From Leuconostoc fallax KCTC 3537 (GTDB taxonomy: Bacteria; Bacillota; Bacilli; Lactobacillales; Lactobacillaceae): a stretch of DNA of 64,000 nucleotides. Below the pieces are notes generated by a model, which did no database searches, was not told where the DNA came from, and saw only the letters and a program-made list of their open reading frames with translations. Positions 26,635-36,047 of the stretch are shown piece by piece. Position numbers and translations under genes: made by a program. Each line of letters starts with the position of its first letter. The first letter of the stretch is position 1. The stretch spans positions 186,001-250,000 of the forward strand of contig NZ_AEIZ01000015.1 of the NCBI RefSeq assembly GCF_000165675.1, given 5' to 3'.

Positions 26635-26663
26635 ATTATAGTACAACTAGTTAGACTTGTAAA
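26635..26663 (-). promoter_or_regulatory. Minus-strand promoter towards cro
   Basis: TTTACA (26658-26663), 17 bases, TATAAT (26635-26640) on the minus strand. It uses the same hexamers as the plus-strand promoter and faces it, with about 100 bases between start points. Confidence 0.6.
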
Positions 26664-26718
26664 CATATATTTCTAACTTATTAGACTTTTCTTGTACACA
26701 TTTGGAGAAAAGATTATT

Positions 26719-27098
26719 ATGACGCTACTTTCACGTACAAAAGATACCGCTAAAAAAGAGGATTATCTATAGAAAAACTAGCCAAACAAGTTGGTATATC
26801 AAAATCAGGTATCTACCAGTGGGATATTCACGAACCAAAACCTTCAACTATTCAAAAGGTAGCCGATGTCCTGAACGTCTCAACCGATTATCTTCTTGGT
26901 CGTACAGATGAAATGACTATGCCCCTAGAGAATAAAAATCACCCTTCTGATTTGGCTATTGATGATATCCTCTCATTTGATGGTGCTGAATTGTCTCCAG
27001 AATATGTAGCACAGTTACGTGCTTTTGCTCAGACAATGATTGATACTGGGCAATGGGAAATTGACGAAAACGGTAATCGTAAGCCTAGTAAGAAATAA
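26719..27098 (+). CDS. CI-like XRE family repressor, frame broken once
   Basis: Starts ATG 26719 (MTLLSRTKDTAKK, GGAG upstream). The frame stops at once after the run of six A at 26752-26757; adding one A gives RGLSIEKLAKQVGISKSGIY, a helix-turn-helix, then the VLNVSTDYLLGRTDEM turn and a C-terminal tail to 27098. The protein is then about 126 residues, the size of short repressors that are cleaved with help of an ImmA-like protease. The break is probably a sequencing error. Confidence 0.8.
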
Positions 27099-27119
27099 TC
27101 ACCAGGAGACCTACTATGT

Positions 27120-27542
27120 ATGCAGCATGAAGCATTACACGAACACTATTATGAAGAACTACAAGATTTAGCTAGAAGCAATGATATTTATGTTAGTAAA
27201 ATATCTGGTCCATCTAGTGAACCAGATACAGCAACACCCTCTTTACGTTGGATAAATATCAATCCCAATTTTGATACAAATTACTCAATTCCGTTCAGAT
27301 TAGCCCATGAGTTGGATCATGTTATCAATGCAGATCATGGTAACATTCAGATCTACAATTTCTCTCCCTTGGGTAAACGTAGCGAAGAACGACGTGCCAA
27401 CCGAAATGCTATTATTAGATTACTGAATATGTATTTTCCAGATGGTGATTTTTTACCAGAGCGTTATTTAGAATTTATGCACGTATTTGGAATTGGCAGT
27501 TATTTAGAGCCCATTGTTTTATCAGAAATTGTTAAACGTTAA
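27120..27542 (+). CDS. ImmA/IrrE-type metallopeptidase
   Basis: This 140-residue protein has the zinc motif HELDH in RLAHELDHVI (HExxH type) and further acidic residues (KRSEERRANRNA). ImmA-like proteases cleave the CI-like repressor to induce the phage. AGGAGA lies upstream of ATG 27120. It directly follows the CI-like gene, as in ICEBs1 and many LAB phages. Confidence 0.85.
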   Translation: MQHEALHEHYYEELQDLARSNDIYVSKISGPSSEPDTATPSLRWININPNFDTNYSIPFRLAHELDHVINADHGNIQIYNFSPLGKRSEERRANRNAIIRLLNMYFPDGDFLPERYLEFMHVFGIGSYLEPIVLSEIVKR

Positions 27543-27596
27543 ATAAAATAAGTAGTACGTGCCAAGCAACCACGTTAAAAGGCAAAGGAGTTTTTT

Positions 27597-28106
27597 ATGA
27601 GTAAAAAGATTGTAGATGAGAACGGCAACACATATGTGCAAAAGAAGCCCATTTACAAACGTGTTTTGTTTTGGATTGTAGCGATTGTTATTATTGTAAT
27701 GTTTGGTAGCATGGCCACTAAAAACATTTCCTCCAAAACAATATCTTCTTCACCATCAAAATCATCATCCAAAAGTAGTTCATCTTCCAAGCCAAAAGTT
27801 TCAGCAGAATTCAGTGCTGCCTTGGCAAAAGCAAAGACATACTCTGACACAATGAGTATGTCTAAACAAGGAATTTATGACCAACTCACATCTGAAGCCG
27901 GTGAAAAATTTCCTGCTGATGCTGCACAGTATGCCATTGATAATGTTAAAGCAGATTACAATAAAAATGCGTTAAATAAAGCAAAAACCTATCAAGAAAA
28001 AATGAGTATGTCAGTAGATTCAATTCATGATCAATTAGTGTCCGCTGCTGGTGAAAAATTCACTACTGCACAAGCTGACTATGCAATAGCAAATCTCAAT
28101 AAATAA
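27597..28106 (+). CDS. Ltp-like superinfection exclusion protein, membrane-anchored
   Basis: This 169-residue protein has one membrane segment at residues about 20-42 (VLFWIVAIVIIVMFG), a Ser/Lys-rich spacer, and two repeats. The repeats are AKTYSDTMSMSKQGIYDQL and AKTYQEKMSMSVDSIHDQL, each followed by SEAGEKF or SAAGEKF and an AxYAI helix. This is the host cell surface-exposed lipoprotein (Ltp) repeat. In S. thermophilus phage TP-J34, Ltp blocks DNA injection by other phages. Here the N-terminus has no lipobox Cys, so it is a membrane-anchored form. AAGGAG precedes ATG 27597. It is in the lysogenic block, so made by the prophage. Confidence 0.8.
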   Translation: MSKKIVDENGNTYVQKKPIYKRVLFWIVAIVIIVMFGSMATKNISSKTISSSPSKSSSKSSSSSKPKVSAEFSAALAKAKTYSDTMSMSKQGIYDQLTSEAGEKFPADAAQYAIDNVKADYNKNALNKAKTYQEKMSMSVDSIHDQLVSAAGEKFTTAQADYAIANLNK

Positions 28107-28212
28107 TTAATGCCCTCTTTGGGCGTACATAGGCCACAAAGTCATGCCGTTAAACTGCCCTCTTTCTAAACACCTTGCTATCGACAAAAGTGGTTTAGAA
28201 AGGACAATTATT

Positions 28213-29346
28213 TTGAAATATACTTATAAAAAAGAACGCCGTGATCCCCAAATACAAAGTTATATGACTGATAAAGGGAAACGCTGGCGTATTAGATTTA
28301 CTATTACTATTCGTGGTAAGCGTCATCAAGTAGAACGCCAAGGCATTACTTCGTTTGATATGGCGCGTTCTATGAAGCAGTCAATCATATCTGATCTTGA
28401 ATCTGAAACTGGTTATACAACGCTTACTGTTGAGGAGTATTTTGAACAATATTGTGAAGAGAAACTAAACAATGGTTCTTGGCGTTATTCAACATATGCA
28501 CGATCAAAATCAATGTTTAAAAAGCGTTTTTACCCTGATTGGGGCGACACGCTAATGATTGATGTTAGACGTGGTGATTATCAACGTTGGATAACTAAAC
28601 TCATCAAAGACAAGAACTACGCTCACAATACTGCTTCTACATTTAGTCATATTGTTTCTAGTGTGTTTGCAGACGCATTAGTCAATGATGACATACCAAA
28701 AAATCCGATCCAGAAAATCAAAATATCAGGTACAAAACCACGTGATACTTCAATGACTAGATCGGAGTTTGAAAAAGTATTCAATTATATCAAGTTATCG
28801 CCAAGTTTATCCACTCAAGAACGAGCCATGGCAATGTTGGCTACTCTAGGACTACGCCATGAAGAGATAGACGGTATTAAGTTGAAATACGTTAAAGACA
28901 ACATGATTGGTGTATTTGAAGTTCTTAATCTTCACGGAGAAGTAACAGAACCTAAAACACACTCATCTAAACGTTGGGTACCTATGACTCCTCTTGTAGA
29001 GGAATATGTTAATCAAGCTATTAAGGAAACTAAGAAAGTCTACGCCAAGAAAGGCAGAATCATGTCCCCTGATGACTTCATATTTGTAAGCCACTGGGGA
29101 AATCACGTTCGCTATACTCAATTAACCCAAGTGTTCCAAAGAATAAGTCAAGATACCGGTATTCATGTTTGGCCACATAAACTACGTCACGCATTTTCTA
29201 CCATAGCCTTTGGAATAGAGGGAATAAATCCACGAGACATTGCCAATATTTTAGGACACTCAAAGTTGGACATGTCCATGTTCTATAACAACGGAACTGA
29301 TGAAGGCAAACAGAATGTGATTACTAAGATCGGAAACATGTTCTAA
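28213..29346 (+). CDS. int: Tyrosine-type phage integrase
   Basis: The protein has an N-terminal arm-binding part (KGKRWRIRFTITIRGKRHQV), a core-binding domain (LTVEEYFEQYCEEK to about residue 180) and the catalytic domain. Catalytic residues are Arg in LGLRHEE, His and Arg in HKLRH, His in ILGHSKLDMS and Tyr in MFYNNG. TTG 28213 is the likely start because GAAAGGA lies 9 bases upstream; an ATG at 28144 has none. It sits at the right end, next to the attachment site. Confidence 0.93.
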   Translation: MKYTYKKERRDPQIQSYMTDKGKRWRIRFTITIRGKRHQVERQGITSFDMARSMKQSIISDLESETGYTTLTVEEYFEQYCEEKLNNGSWRYSTYARSKSMFKKRFYPDWGDTLMIDVRRGDYQRWITKLIKDKNYAHNTASTFSHIVSSVFADALVNDDIPKNPIQKIKISGTKPRDTSMTRSEFEKVFNYIKLSPSLSTQERAMAMLATLGLRHEEIDGIKLKYVKDNMIGVFEVLNLHGEVTEPKTHSSKRWVPMTPLVEEYVNQAIKETKKVYAKKGRIMSPDDFIFVSHWGNHVRYTQLTQVFQRISQDTGIHVWPHKLRHAFSTIAFGIEGINPRDIANILGHSKLDMSMFYNNGTDEGKQNVITKIGNMF

Positions 29347-29351
29347 AAGTT

Positions 29352-29378
29352 CCCAACTTTTTCCCAACCCTACCCAAC
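29352..29378 (+). repeat. Three phased CCCAAC repeats, putative integrase arm sites
   Basis: CCCAAC occurs at 29352, 29363 and 29373, i.e. 11 and 10 bases apart, directly after the integrase stop. Such helically phased repeats beside int are typical of arm-type integrase sites. The attachment core should be close, between here and about 29450. Confidence 0.5.
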
Positions 29379-29448
29379 ATTTTAAAAGCATAAACGAATA
29401 TTATAAATTTTAAAACGTTGGTATATTGCCTTTTAGGTTATCTTAAGC

Positions 29449-31667
29449 TCAAATCCGTGGAACATATGTTATCATACCATTTATCTGGGTATTATAAACG
29501 ATTAATTTTTGTTGTTGCGCCAGATCTAAGGTTTCCTGATGGGGATGATGATATCGATTATTTCGGCCAGCTGATACTAAACCATATTGCGGGCACCATT
29601 GCTTTATTGCTTCACTACTAGTAGATGTCTTCGACCCATGATGTCCGAATTTTAGAATATCTAATTTTAAATTTGGATATTTTTGACATATTTTTTCTTC
29701 ACCTGCTTTATCTAAATCTCCTGATGTCAAAAATCGTTTACCACCAAATTCACCGTATAAGGCGATACAATCTTCATTTTTACCATGCCCAGATTCAAAA
29801 GGATAAAGTACCTTTAAAGGCATATTCTGTTGCGTATCATTGTCCGTGGTTTCAATCACTTGTGTTCTCTGCTTAAGATACGGCTTTATTTTTTGAGCAA
29901 AAGCAGGTTGTTGCCGCATCCCTTTTGGTATAATCACACGATCTACTGCCATCTTTTGCAAGATAATATACGCATCACCAATATGATCTTGATCTTGATG
30001 CGTTAAAACTAATTGATTTACTTTAGAAATACCACGGCTGTGTAGATAATTAATGATAACCGTCTCTCCCTTTGGCCGTGAATACTTTAATCTTTGCCAA
30101 TTTTCTTCACCAAAGTTCACTTTTCCGCCTGTATCAATCAGCGTAACATTCTGGTTGAATGGTAATCGAACTAATATCGCATCCCCTTGACCAATATCAA
30201 ATAAACTGACTTCACCATGTAGAGGAAAGCGGACCCAAATGATACCTAAAATTAACGTTATCAACCAAGTCATGCGAGCAATGCGTGCGGTTGTTTTCTT
30301 ATTGGTAAACGATAGCATAGCTAAAATGAGTAGCAACAGTACAAAAGGCCAAGCTAATTTACCAACCACACAATTAAGTGGTAACGATGCCACCGTGTCA
30401 ATAATTGACGCAAATAAATGAATTAACTGGTTAACAAATGAAGTGATAAAAGGTATTTGCCACACGCCAACAAAAATACTAGGCACAATGATGATTTCAA
30501 ACAATGGTATCGCCAAAAAATTAATCGGTATTTCCAACAAATGCCAGGTAAATTGCTGATGTGTAATTAATGGAAACATCACGATGCCCATTAATAAATT
30601 AGATTGCCAAAAAGATAAATGGCGAGAAAACAGTAAACAAAATGTCAATAAGAAAGATAATTGCCCGCCAAGGGTCAACAATAATTGTGGTGCCACTACT
30701 AAGCTAGCTAATAAACTAATTGCCCAAATACTAGTCGCTGATAAATTAAAGCCTTTATATCCTAACGATAATAAAGCTAATTCTCCTGCGACAACAGCGC
30801 GTACTAATATTGCTGGTGCACCAACAAATATATAAAACATAATTAAAATCATCATTAAAAAATAACAGCGTATTCTTTAATCATACGTAGCCGTCGTGCT
30901 AAACTCATCAAAGTTGTAATAATATAACTGACCTGAAAGCCAGAAACACTAAATAAATGAATTAGCCCCAAAGTCGAAATACCTGGATTATCGCTATATA
31001 AAGATTTCGGTGTTGTACCTAATAACAATGCTTGAGCATAGTTAGCTAATGGCTGTGGTAATTGTGCTACTTGTCCCAAAGCTCTTGCATGCCATTGTCT
31101 TAAATTATCGATCAAAAAATTCGGCTTAAAATTATCATCTGATTGTTTGGAATATGACCACTGTTGAACCGTCGCTTGATGTACTATTTTTTGCGTTTTA
31201 TAAAATTTCTGAGCATCAAATTGGTTAAAATTAGTGGCTGGCGGTATTACTGTTTGCTTAACATTAGCGTGAAAATATAAGGTGCTGGTATTCGTTTCTA
31301 GCCACTGCTTTTCTTTTTGTGTTGGGACTTTCCAGTATAGTTTCACCTTTTCATGATGCCTTAAATATGCAACTGCTTTTAAGTTATCGCCATCAACCTC
31401 AATATCATCCGCAAACATATATCCAGTAACATAACTATCCGGTTGCATTTTATTTATCTGTTCAAGCTGATGATTATCATAAATAAAATAGCTTAAAAAA
31501 GGTAAAGTAATCATGGTAATCACAAGTAATAATTTAAAGGATTTTAACTTCAACAAAATACCAACCATCAATAGAAATAATGTTATCGTCACACTATTAC
31601 ACTGATACACAAGGCCACTTACTGTGGCTACAATTAAACTAGTTAATAAAAGTATTCTTTGGTGCAT
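29449..31667 (-). CDS. comEC: ComEC competence DNA channel, frame broken once
   Basis: ComEC is the membrane channel that takes up single-stranded DNA during transformation. The N-terminal part (30855-31667) has the DUF4131 region and the start of the Competence domain (LIHLFSVSGFQVSY). The C-terminal part (29449-30855) has more membrane helices and a metallo-beta-lactamase domain with LTHQDQDHIGD and GHHGSK. The break lies at the run of six A at 30857-30862; adding one rejoins the frames. As written, the stop overlaps a start (TAATG), so re-initiation is possible. It lies directly after comEA, and the prophage begins just after its 3' end. Confidence 0.85.
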
Positions 31668-31686
31668 TAGATTGAAAGCATATCCT

Positions 31687-32329
31687 TTATTTTTCAAAGC
31701 GTTTATCACCAATTCCGGATACTTTTTTAATATCTTCTATCTGCTTAAAGCCGTTGTTTTCAGTACGATAGGCAATAATTTGTTCTGCCTTTTTTGACCA
31801 ATACCATCTAATTTTTGTAGTTCTTCAACTGTTGCTGTATTAAGATTAATTGTTGTCGCGGTTGATGAGCTGGCGACACTTTGTTGCTGAGATTGATAAA
31901 TATCAGGCGTTTTTTCATCCTTGCTTGGTATATAAACGACTTGCCCATCCGCTACTTTTTGCGCCAGGTTAATGTGTAATTGGTCTGCACTTTTATTGAA
32001 TCCACCTGCAAGTTGCACAATTTGCTCAATTCGGGCCGAGTCGGATACTTTATACACACCTGGATGATTAACGGCACCTTTAACATCTACAATAATTTTA
32101 TGATCGACGTGATTTCCTCCGTGAACTGCTTCTCCTGATTGACCAGATTGATTAATTTTGGAACTTTTATCAATACTGCTTAGTGTACTAGTTGGTGATG
32201 TTGGGTTCGTAACACCACTATAAAAATATATGCCAATTAAACTCATTAAAAAATAATTAGGGTTACAGAAACCATCACTATTTTCTTATGAGTCATGATA
32301 AATTGTTTGATTTGATCCCACTGATTCAT
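31687..32329 (-). CDS. comEA: ComEA DNA receptor, frame broken twice
   Basis: ComEA binds double-stranded DNA at the membrane for uptake by ComEC. It starts at ATG 32329 (MNQWDQIKQFIMTHKK) and the frame breaks at the A run 32248-32253. The middle is the SLBB/soluble domain (VDVKGAVNHPGVYKV) and linker. The helix-hairpin-helix region (NLNTATVEELQKLDGIGQK) breaks at the run 31790-31795; adding a base gives AEQIIAYRTENNGF and SGIGDKRFEK. So both breaks are single missing bases and the gene is probably intact. Confidence 0.85.
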
Positions 32330-32332
32330 ATA

Positions 32333-32362
32333 ACGTACGCCTCTGCTATATATTACGTACGC
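32333..32362 (-). promoter_or_regulatory. Duplicated 8-base motif in the comEA leader
   Basis: The motif GCGTACGT (minus strand) occurs at 32333-32340 and 32355-32362, 22 bases apart, about two helical turns. It lies between the sepM terminator and comEA, where a competence promoter would be. It does not match the streptococcal TACGAATA box well. Confidence 0.35.
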
Positions 32363-32365
32363 AAT

Positions 32366-32394
32366 AAAAAAACTTGTATTGAATACAAGTTTTT
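32366..32394. terminator. Terminator after sepM
   Basis: AAAACTTGTAT and ATACAAGTTTT form an 11-bp stem with a 3-base loop and T runs on both sides. It separates sepM from comEA, so comEA-comEC has its own promoter. Confidence 0.85.
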
Positions 32395-32399
32395 AATGA

Positions 32400-33491
32400 T
32401 TATTGAACTTTATCAGTTGTTTGAATAACTTTGCCTGTTTTCAAATAATTCAGTGCGTCTTGGAAGGTTTCAACAGGTACAACTTTCATATTTGGTGCAT
32501 ACTTTTTAGCAGTATCACGCGCCAACATATAATTTGTTTTATGCTGCTCCTCTAACTTTAATAGCGCACGACTAGGTTTAATATATGGTGCAAAAAATAC
32601 CTTTGAACCGGCTGCATTAGCTGCAATAACTTTCTTATCAATACCACCAATTTCGCCTACATAACCCTCTGAAGAAATTGTACCTGAGCCGGAAATATTA
32701 CGGCCTTTTCTCAAATTTTGATTCGTTAATTGATCATATATTTGTAATGAAAACATCAAGCCCCCCGAAGGACCACCGATTTGGCCAGCGTCAACCTTAA
32801 CACTTGGCACTGTTTTAATCGATACATTATCAGTCAAGACAATACCGATGCCCGTACGACCATTAGGAAATTCTTTCGTCTTAGTACCAGGTAATTTCAT
32901 GGTCTTTCCAGATGTGTTGCCTAGTTTATTATTTCTTTGATAGGTAACCGTAACCTTTTTGTTTTTATCCTTATTCGCCAAATATTTAATAAAACCATCT
33001 GAATTAGTATAGTGATGACCATCAATTGCGGTAATTGTATCACCAATGCGAATACGATTCTTAAAATTAGATGTTTTCGAAACACTTAATACATAGATAC
33101 CACGATACGTTGCTTTGATTGTTTTATGCGCTTGCTTAAAGGCAACAATTTGAGCATTAGCAATCGCACTTTACATATAAAAATTTTGTACTTTGTCAAA
33201 ATTTTCGGTACTTTCACCACCCGTGATATCTGACGCTTTTTCAAAACTTTCATGTGGACTAATTTTTGATTTCAAATAACTAAAACCATTGGCTTCTGAA
33301 AGATACACAGAGGTAATACGATAAGCCCCTCTCTGCGTATCTTGCTTATTATCAATGCGTACAAATTGTGATAAATCATCCGCACCACCCGGTGATTCGA
33401 TGTATCCATTGACTGGCCAAAATCCACCAACTAGCACACATGTTACAAGGCTAGCCAAAATAATGGCGATAACTTTACTCTTTTTTCTCAT
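32400..33491 (-). pseudogene. sepM: SepM/YlbL-type PDZ-Lon protease, in-frame stop
   Basis: Membrane-anchored PDZ-serine protease. Residues about 8-30 are a membrane segment (VIAIILASLVTCVLVGGFWP). The PDZ region follows, and the C-terminal Lon-like part has the Ser motif GPSGGLMFSLQIYD and the Lys in EIGGIDKKVIAA. After NFDKVQNFYM a TAA at 33171-33173 interrupts; the frame continues unbroken to 32400. The usual residue there would be Gln (CAA), so a single C to T change explains it. Unlike the other broken genes, this is not a run-length error, so it may be a real inactivation. The ortholog in streptococci processes a competence peptide. Confidence 0.8.
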
Positions 33492-33960
33492 GGAAACGCT
33501 CCTGTAAAGCTTTGTTAATATTATCTGGCACTAAATGATCGATGTTAGCACCAAACTTTGCAACTTCTTTTAAAATTGATGACGAGATATTTTGATTAAC
33601 AGGTTTTGCCATGAGCAAAATCGTTTCGATACCTGCTAACTGCCGATTCATTTCGGCAATATCACGCTCATATTCATAATCAGTTGCATTACGTAAACCA
33701 CGAACTAAATACTCAGCATTAATTTCCGCCATAAAATCAACCGTTAACCCAGACATTAATGACACACTCACATTATCAAACTGTGTAGTTGCGCCCTCAA
33801 TCAATTGTAATTTTTCTGTAGCTGAAAATAACGCTTTTTTAGATGTATTCGTTCCCACACCAATAACCACTTCATCAAATAATTTACTAGCACGTGCAAT
33901 AATATCTAAATGCCCGTTCGTTAGTGGATCAAAACTACCTGGGAATAGTGCCTTTGCCAT
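33475..33960 (-). CDS. coaD: Pantetheine-phosphate adenylyltransferase
   Basis: Fourth step of coenzyme A synthesis. This 161-residue protein begins MAKALFPGSFDPLTNGHLDI, with the nucleotidyltransferase HxGH-like motif NGHLDI, and has ISSSILKEVAKFGANIDH near the C-terminus. It lies between rsmD and sepM, the usual order. Its end overlaps sepM by 17 bases. Confidence 0.95.
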   Translation of the reverse strand: MAKALFPGSFDPLTNGHLDIIARASKLFDEVVIGVGTNTSKKALFSATEKLQLIEGATTQFDNVSVSLMSGLTVDFMAEINAEYLVRGLRNATDYEYERDIAEMNRQLAGIETILLMAKPVNQNISSSILKEVAKFGANIDHLVPDNINKALQERFHEKKE

Positions 33961-33969
33961 GAATTAATT

Positions 33970-34523
33970 TCACCTTTCAACCTGGTATATTGTCACGATC
34001 GTAATACCATAGTGCTTTTGTTGAATAATCGAAAAATGTTCTGTTGCGTCTGGTAGATTAGCAGCGTCGTCACTTTCAGCGACAATAATAGCATGATTTT
34101 GTAATAAATCATGCGCATATAAATATGCCATATCATCAGCAATGGTTTCTTTAGCATATGGTGGATCCAAAAAACCATATCAAACTTAATTTGTTGTGCC
34201 GTTAACTTTTGTAATGCAGCCTGTGCGGGTGCCTTCAAAATTGTAAATTGGTTCTCAGCATGTGTCTTCTGAACATTTTGCTCAATCACTTTAATCGCTT
34301 GAAATTGACGATCAACCAACGTAGCATGTGTCATGCCTCGTGAAACGGCTTCCAATCCTAACCCACCAGTACCAGCATAAAGATCGAGCGCTTGCCCATC
34401 ATCTAAGTATGGCATGAGCATGCTAAACATGGCCTCTTTTACTTTGTCTGTTGTTGGTCTTGTCTTGCTACCATTAACTGCTTCGAGGCGTGTACCACGA
34501 AATTTACCGGCTATTATGCGCAT
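33970..34523 (-). CDS. rsmD: 16S rRNA (guanine966-N2)-methyltransferase, frame broken once
   Basis: It starts MRIIAGKFRGTRL at ATG 34523; the open frame starting further up is not coding. The SAM motif is DLYAGTGGLGLEA. The catalytic DPPY motif lies after the break: one base is missing in the run 34169-34174, and with it the reading is FDMVFLDPPYAKE. The rest (DDMAYLYAHDLLQNHAIIVA) follows in the other frame. It overlaps ylbG. Confidence 0.9.
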
Positions 34524-34817
34524 AATGCTGTGACTCGCTTTCTTGTTCATCATAACTTTCAAAGAAAATATCATCATGAACATTATCAAAATCTGGATCA
34601 ATATCTGGACGAGGTGAGGTTGTCACCTTTTTAACAAATTTATAGCTCATAATATGACTAATCTTTTTATCTAATTCATCATCATCAACATACAATGCTA
34701 CAAGCGCCATTTTTTTAGATATATAGACAATGCGACCAAATTTTTTAATTGTTGAGCATGACGAATATTTTTTAAATATATATATAATGCGCGTCGGGGC
34801 TGAATTTTAAATGTCAT
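34504..34817 (-). CDS. ylbG: YlbG family protein, frame broken once
   Basis: Small conserved protein (DUF2129) that in Bacilli precedes rsmD. It starts at ATG 34817 (MTFKIQPRRALYIYLKNIRH) with GAAAGGAG upstream. One base is missing in the run 34741-34746; with it the reading is KKFGRIVYISKKMALVALYV, then KKISHIMSYKFVKKVT. Function unknown. Confidence 0.8.
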
Positions 34818-36043
34818 AATCGCTCCTTTCTAGCAATAATATCATCTCGATGTGCGCGTACTAATTTCTTTTGATGAGCCGCAATATTAAGACTCATTCC
34901 TACTCCAGCGCTCATCACGATATAGGAAGATCCACCTCCAGATATAAATGGGAAAACAACACCAGTTATTGGCAGTAGGCCAATAACACCGCCCAAATTA
35001 ACAAATGTCTGCATAAACAATAAGGTTGCAATACCAAACATCATGAGACGATGATACTGTTGAGATGCTCTAATACCAATTAAAATGATACGCACAATTA
35101 ATATTAGCATTAATACTAATACTGCAATAGTCGCAATTGCACCCATCTCTTCACCAAAGATAGCCATAATAAAATCCGTATTGGATTCAGGCAAATAGGG
35201 CTTAATTAACGAATTACCCAATCCGACACCAAATAATCCACCGTGTGCAATCGCATAGTAACCATATAACAATTGTCGACTGGCATCTGGATTTTCCCAA
35301 GGATTAACAAAGTTAATCAATCGTGACACTGCATAGTGTTGACTCGTATTATTAAAATAACTTGCTGGCACCACTAATTTAATTAATGTAGGAAGAATAG
35401 CAAAACCAAGTGAAAATAACGCAACAACTGTCGCACCCCATAAACGTGAAATCCCTGAAGCAAGCAATATCACTAATAATATCATTAATGTAATCATTGC
35501 ATTACCATTATCCGGCATAAAAATAACCAAGACTAAAGCTGCTGCAGGCCATCTCCATGCGCTAAATTGGATAATCTGCTGAGATCTAATGCGCAATCGC
35601 TCATTCCAAGGATTTTTTGATAAATAATCTGCAAAATAAAGAATTAATGCTAACTTTAAAAATTCTGCTGGTTGAATTGTAATTAATCCAAAGTTCATCC
35701 AGCCATGCGCCCCATTAACGGGTGGAAACGCAAAGCGTGCTAAAAGAAGCGAAACGATAATTATCCAGAGTATACGCTCTAAAATTTTCTTACCACGTAG
35801 AACATTTAAATTCATGTGGAAAAAGAAAAAGGCGCCCATACAACCAATCACAACGAAAATGAGCTGCTTAATAAAATTGATAATCGCACTACTTTGGCTA
35901 GCTGAGAATACCATTACGATACCTAAAGCACTCAAAACAGCAAAGGGCACCAGTATCCAATAATCTAATTTTTGTAACTTTTTTAAACACAAGTTTATAT
36001 AACCCGCTACGAACAATTCAACTTTTCTGGGTTGTCTTGCCAA
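34814..36043 (-). CDS. ftsW: FtsW-type lipid II polymerase / cell division protein
   Basis: This SEDS family membrane protein makes septal peptidoglycan. It has about ten membrane helices, and the end has the conserved FPFISGGGSSYIVMSAGVG. TTG 36043 (LARQPRKVELF) is preferred as start, because GGAAGGATAG lies just upstream; the open frame from 36097 overlaps the preceding gene. The loop FPPVNGAHGWMNFG matches the family. Confidence 0.9.
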   Translation of the reverse strand: MARQPRKVELFVAGYINLCLKKLQKLDYWILVPFAVLSALGIVMVFSASQSSAIINFIKQLIFVVIGCMGAFFFFHMNLNVLRGKKILERILWIIIVSLLLARFAFPPVNGAHGWMNFGLITIQPAEFLKLALILYFADYLSKNPWNERLRIRSQQIIQFSAWRWPAAALVLVIFMPDNGNAMITLMILLVILLASGISRLWGATVVALFSLGFAILPTLIKLVVPASYFNNTSQHYAVSRLINFVNPWENPDASRQLLYGYYAIAHGGLFGVGLGNSLIKPYLPESNTDFIMAIFGEEMGAIATIAVLVLMLILIVRIILIGIRASQQYHRLMMFGIATLLFMQTFVNLGGVIGLLPITGVVFPFISGGGSSYIVMSAGVGMSLNIAAHQKKLVRAHRDDIIARKERL

Positions 36044-36047
36044 GTAG

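Larger units (their letters stand above)
26452..26683. promoter_or_regulatory. Lysogeny switch operators
   Basis: The 283-base gap between cro and cI has several palindromes around the core CTTA-n-TAAG. They are AAAACTTACTAAGTTTT at 26452-26468, ACTTATAAGT at 26477-26486, TTACTAAGTAA at 26612-26622 and the weaker CTAACTTATTAG at 26673-26684. They lie at both promoters and next to the cro RBS, as expected for repressor sites. Confidence 0.65.
1..29400. mobile_element. Temperate myovirus prophage, right-hand part (left end outside window)
   Basis: The stretch carries integrase, repressor, antirepressor, recombination, replication, packaging, head and contractile-tail genes in normal phage order. 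It ends next to the 3' end of comEC, just after the integrase stop at 29346. The exact attachment core cannot be fixed because the left junction is missing; the right boundary is set at about 29400 by inference. Baseplate, tail fibre, holin and lysin genes are not in the window and should lie to the left. The head genes look SPP1-like and the tail genes look PBSX/Xkd-like. Confidence 0.95.

Noticed and set aside
27116-27130. Start of the ImmA-like gene at ATG 27116
   Set aside because: It stops after four codons; ATG 27120 opens the real frame with the same RBS.
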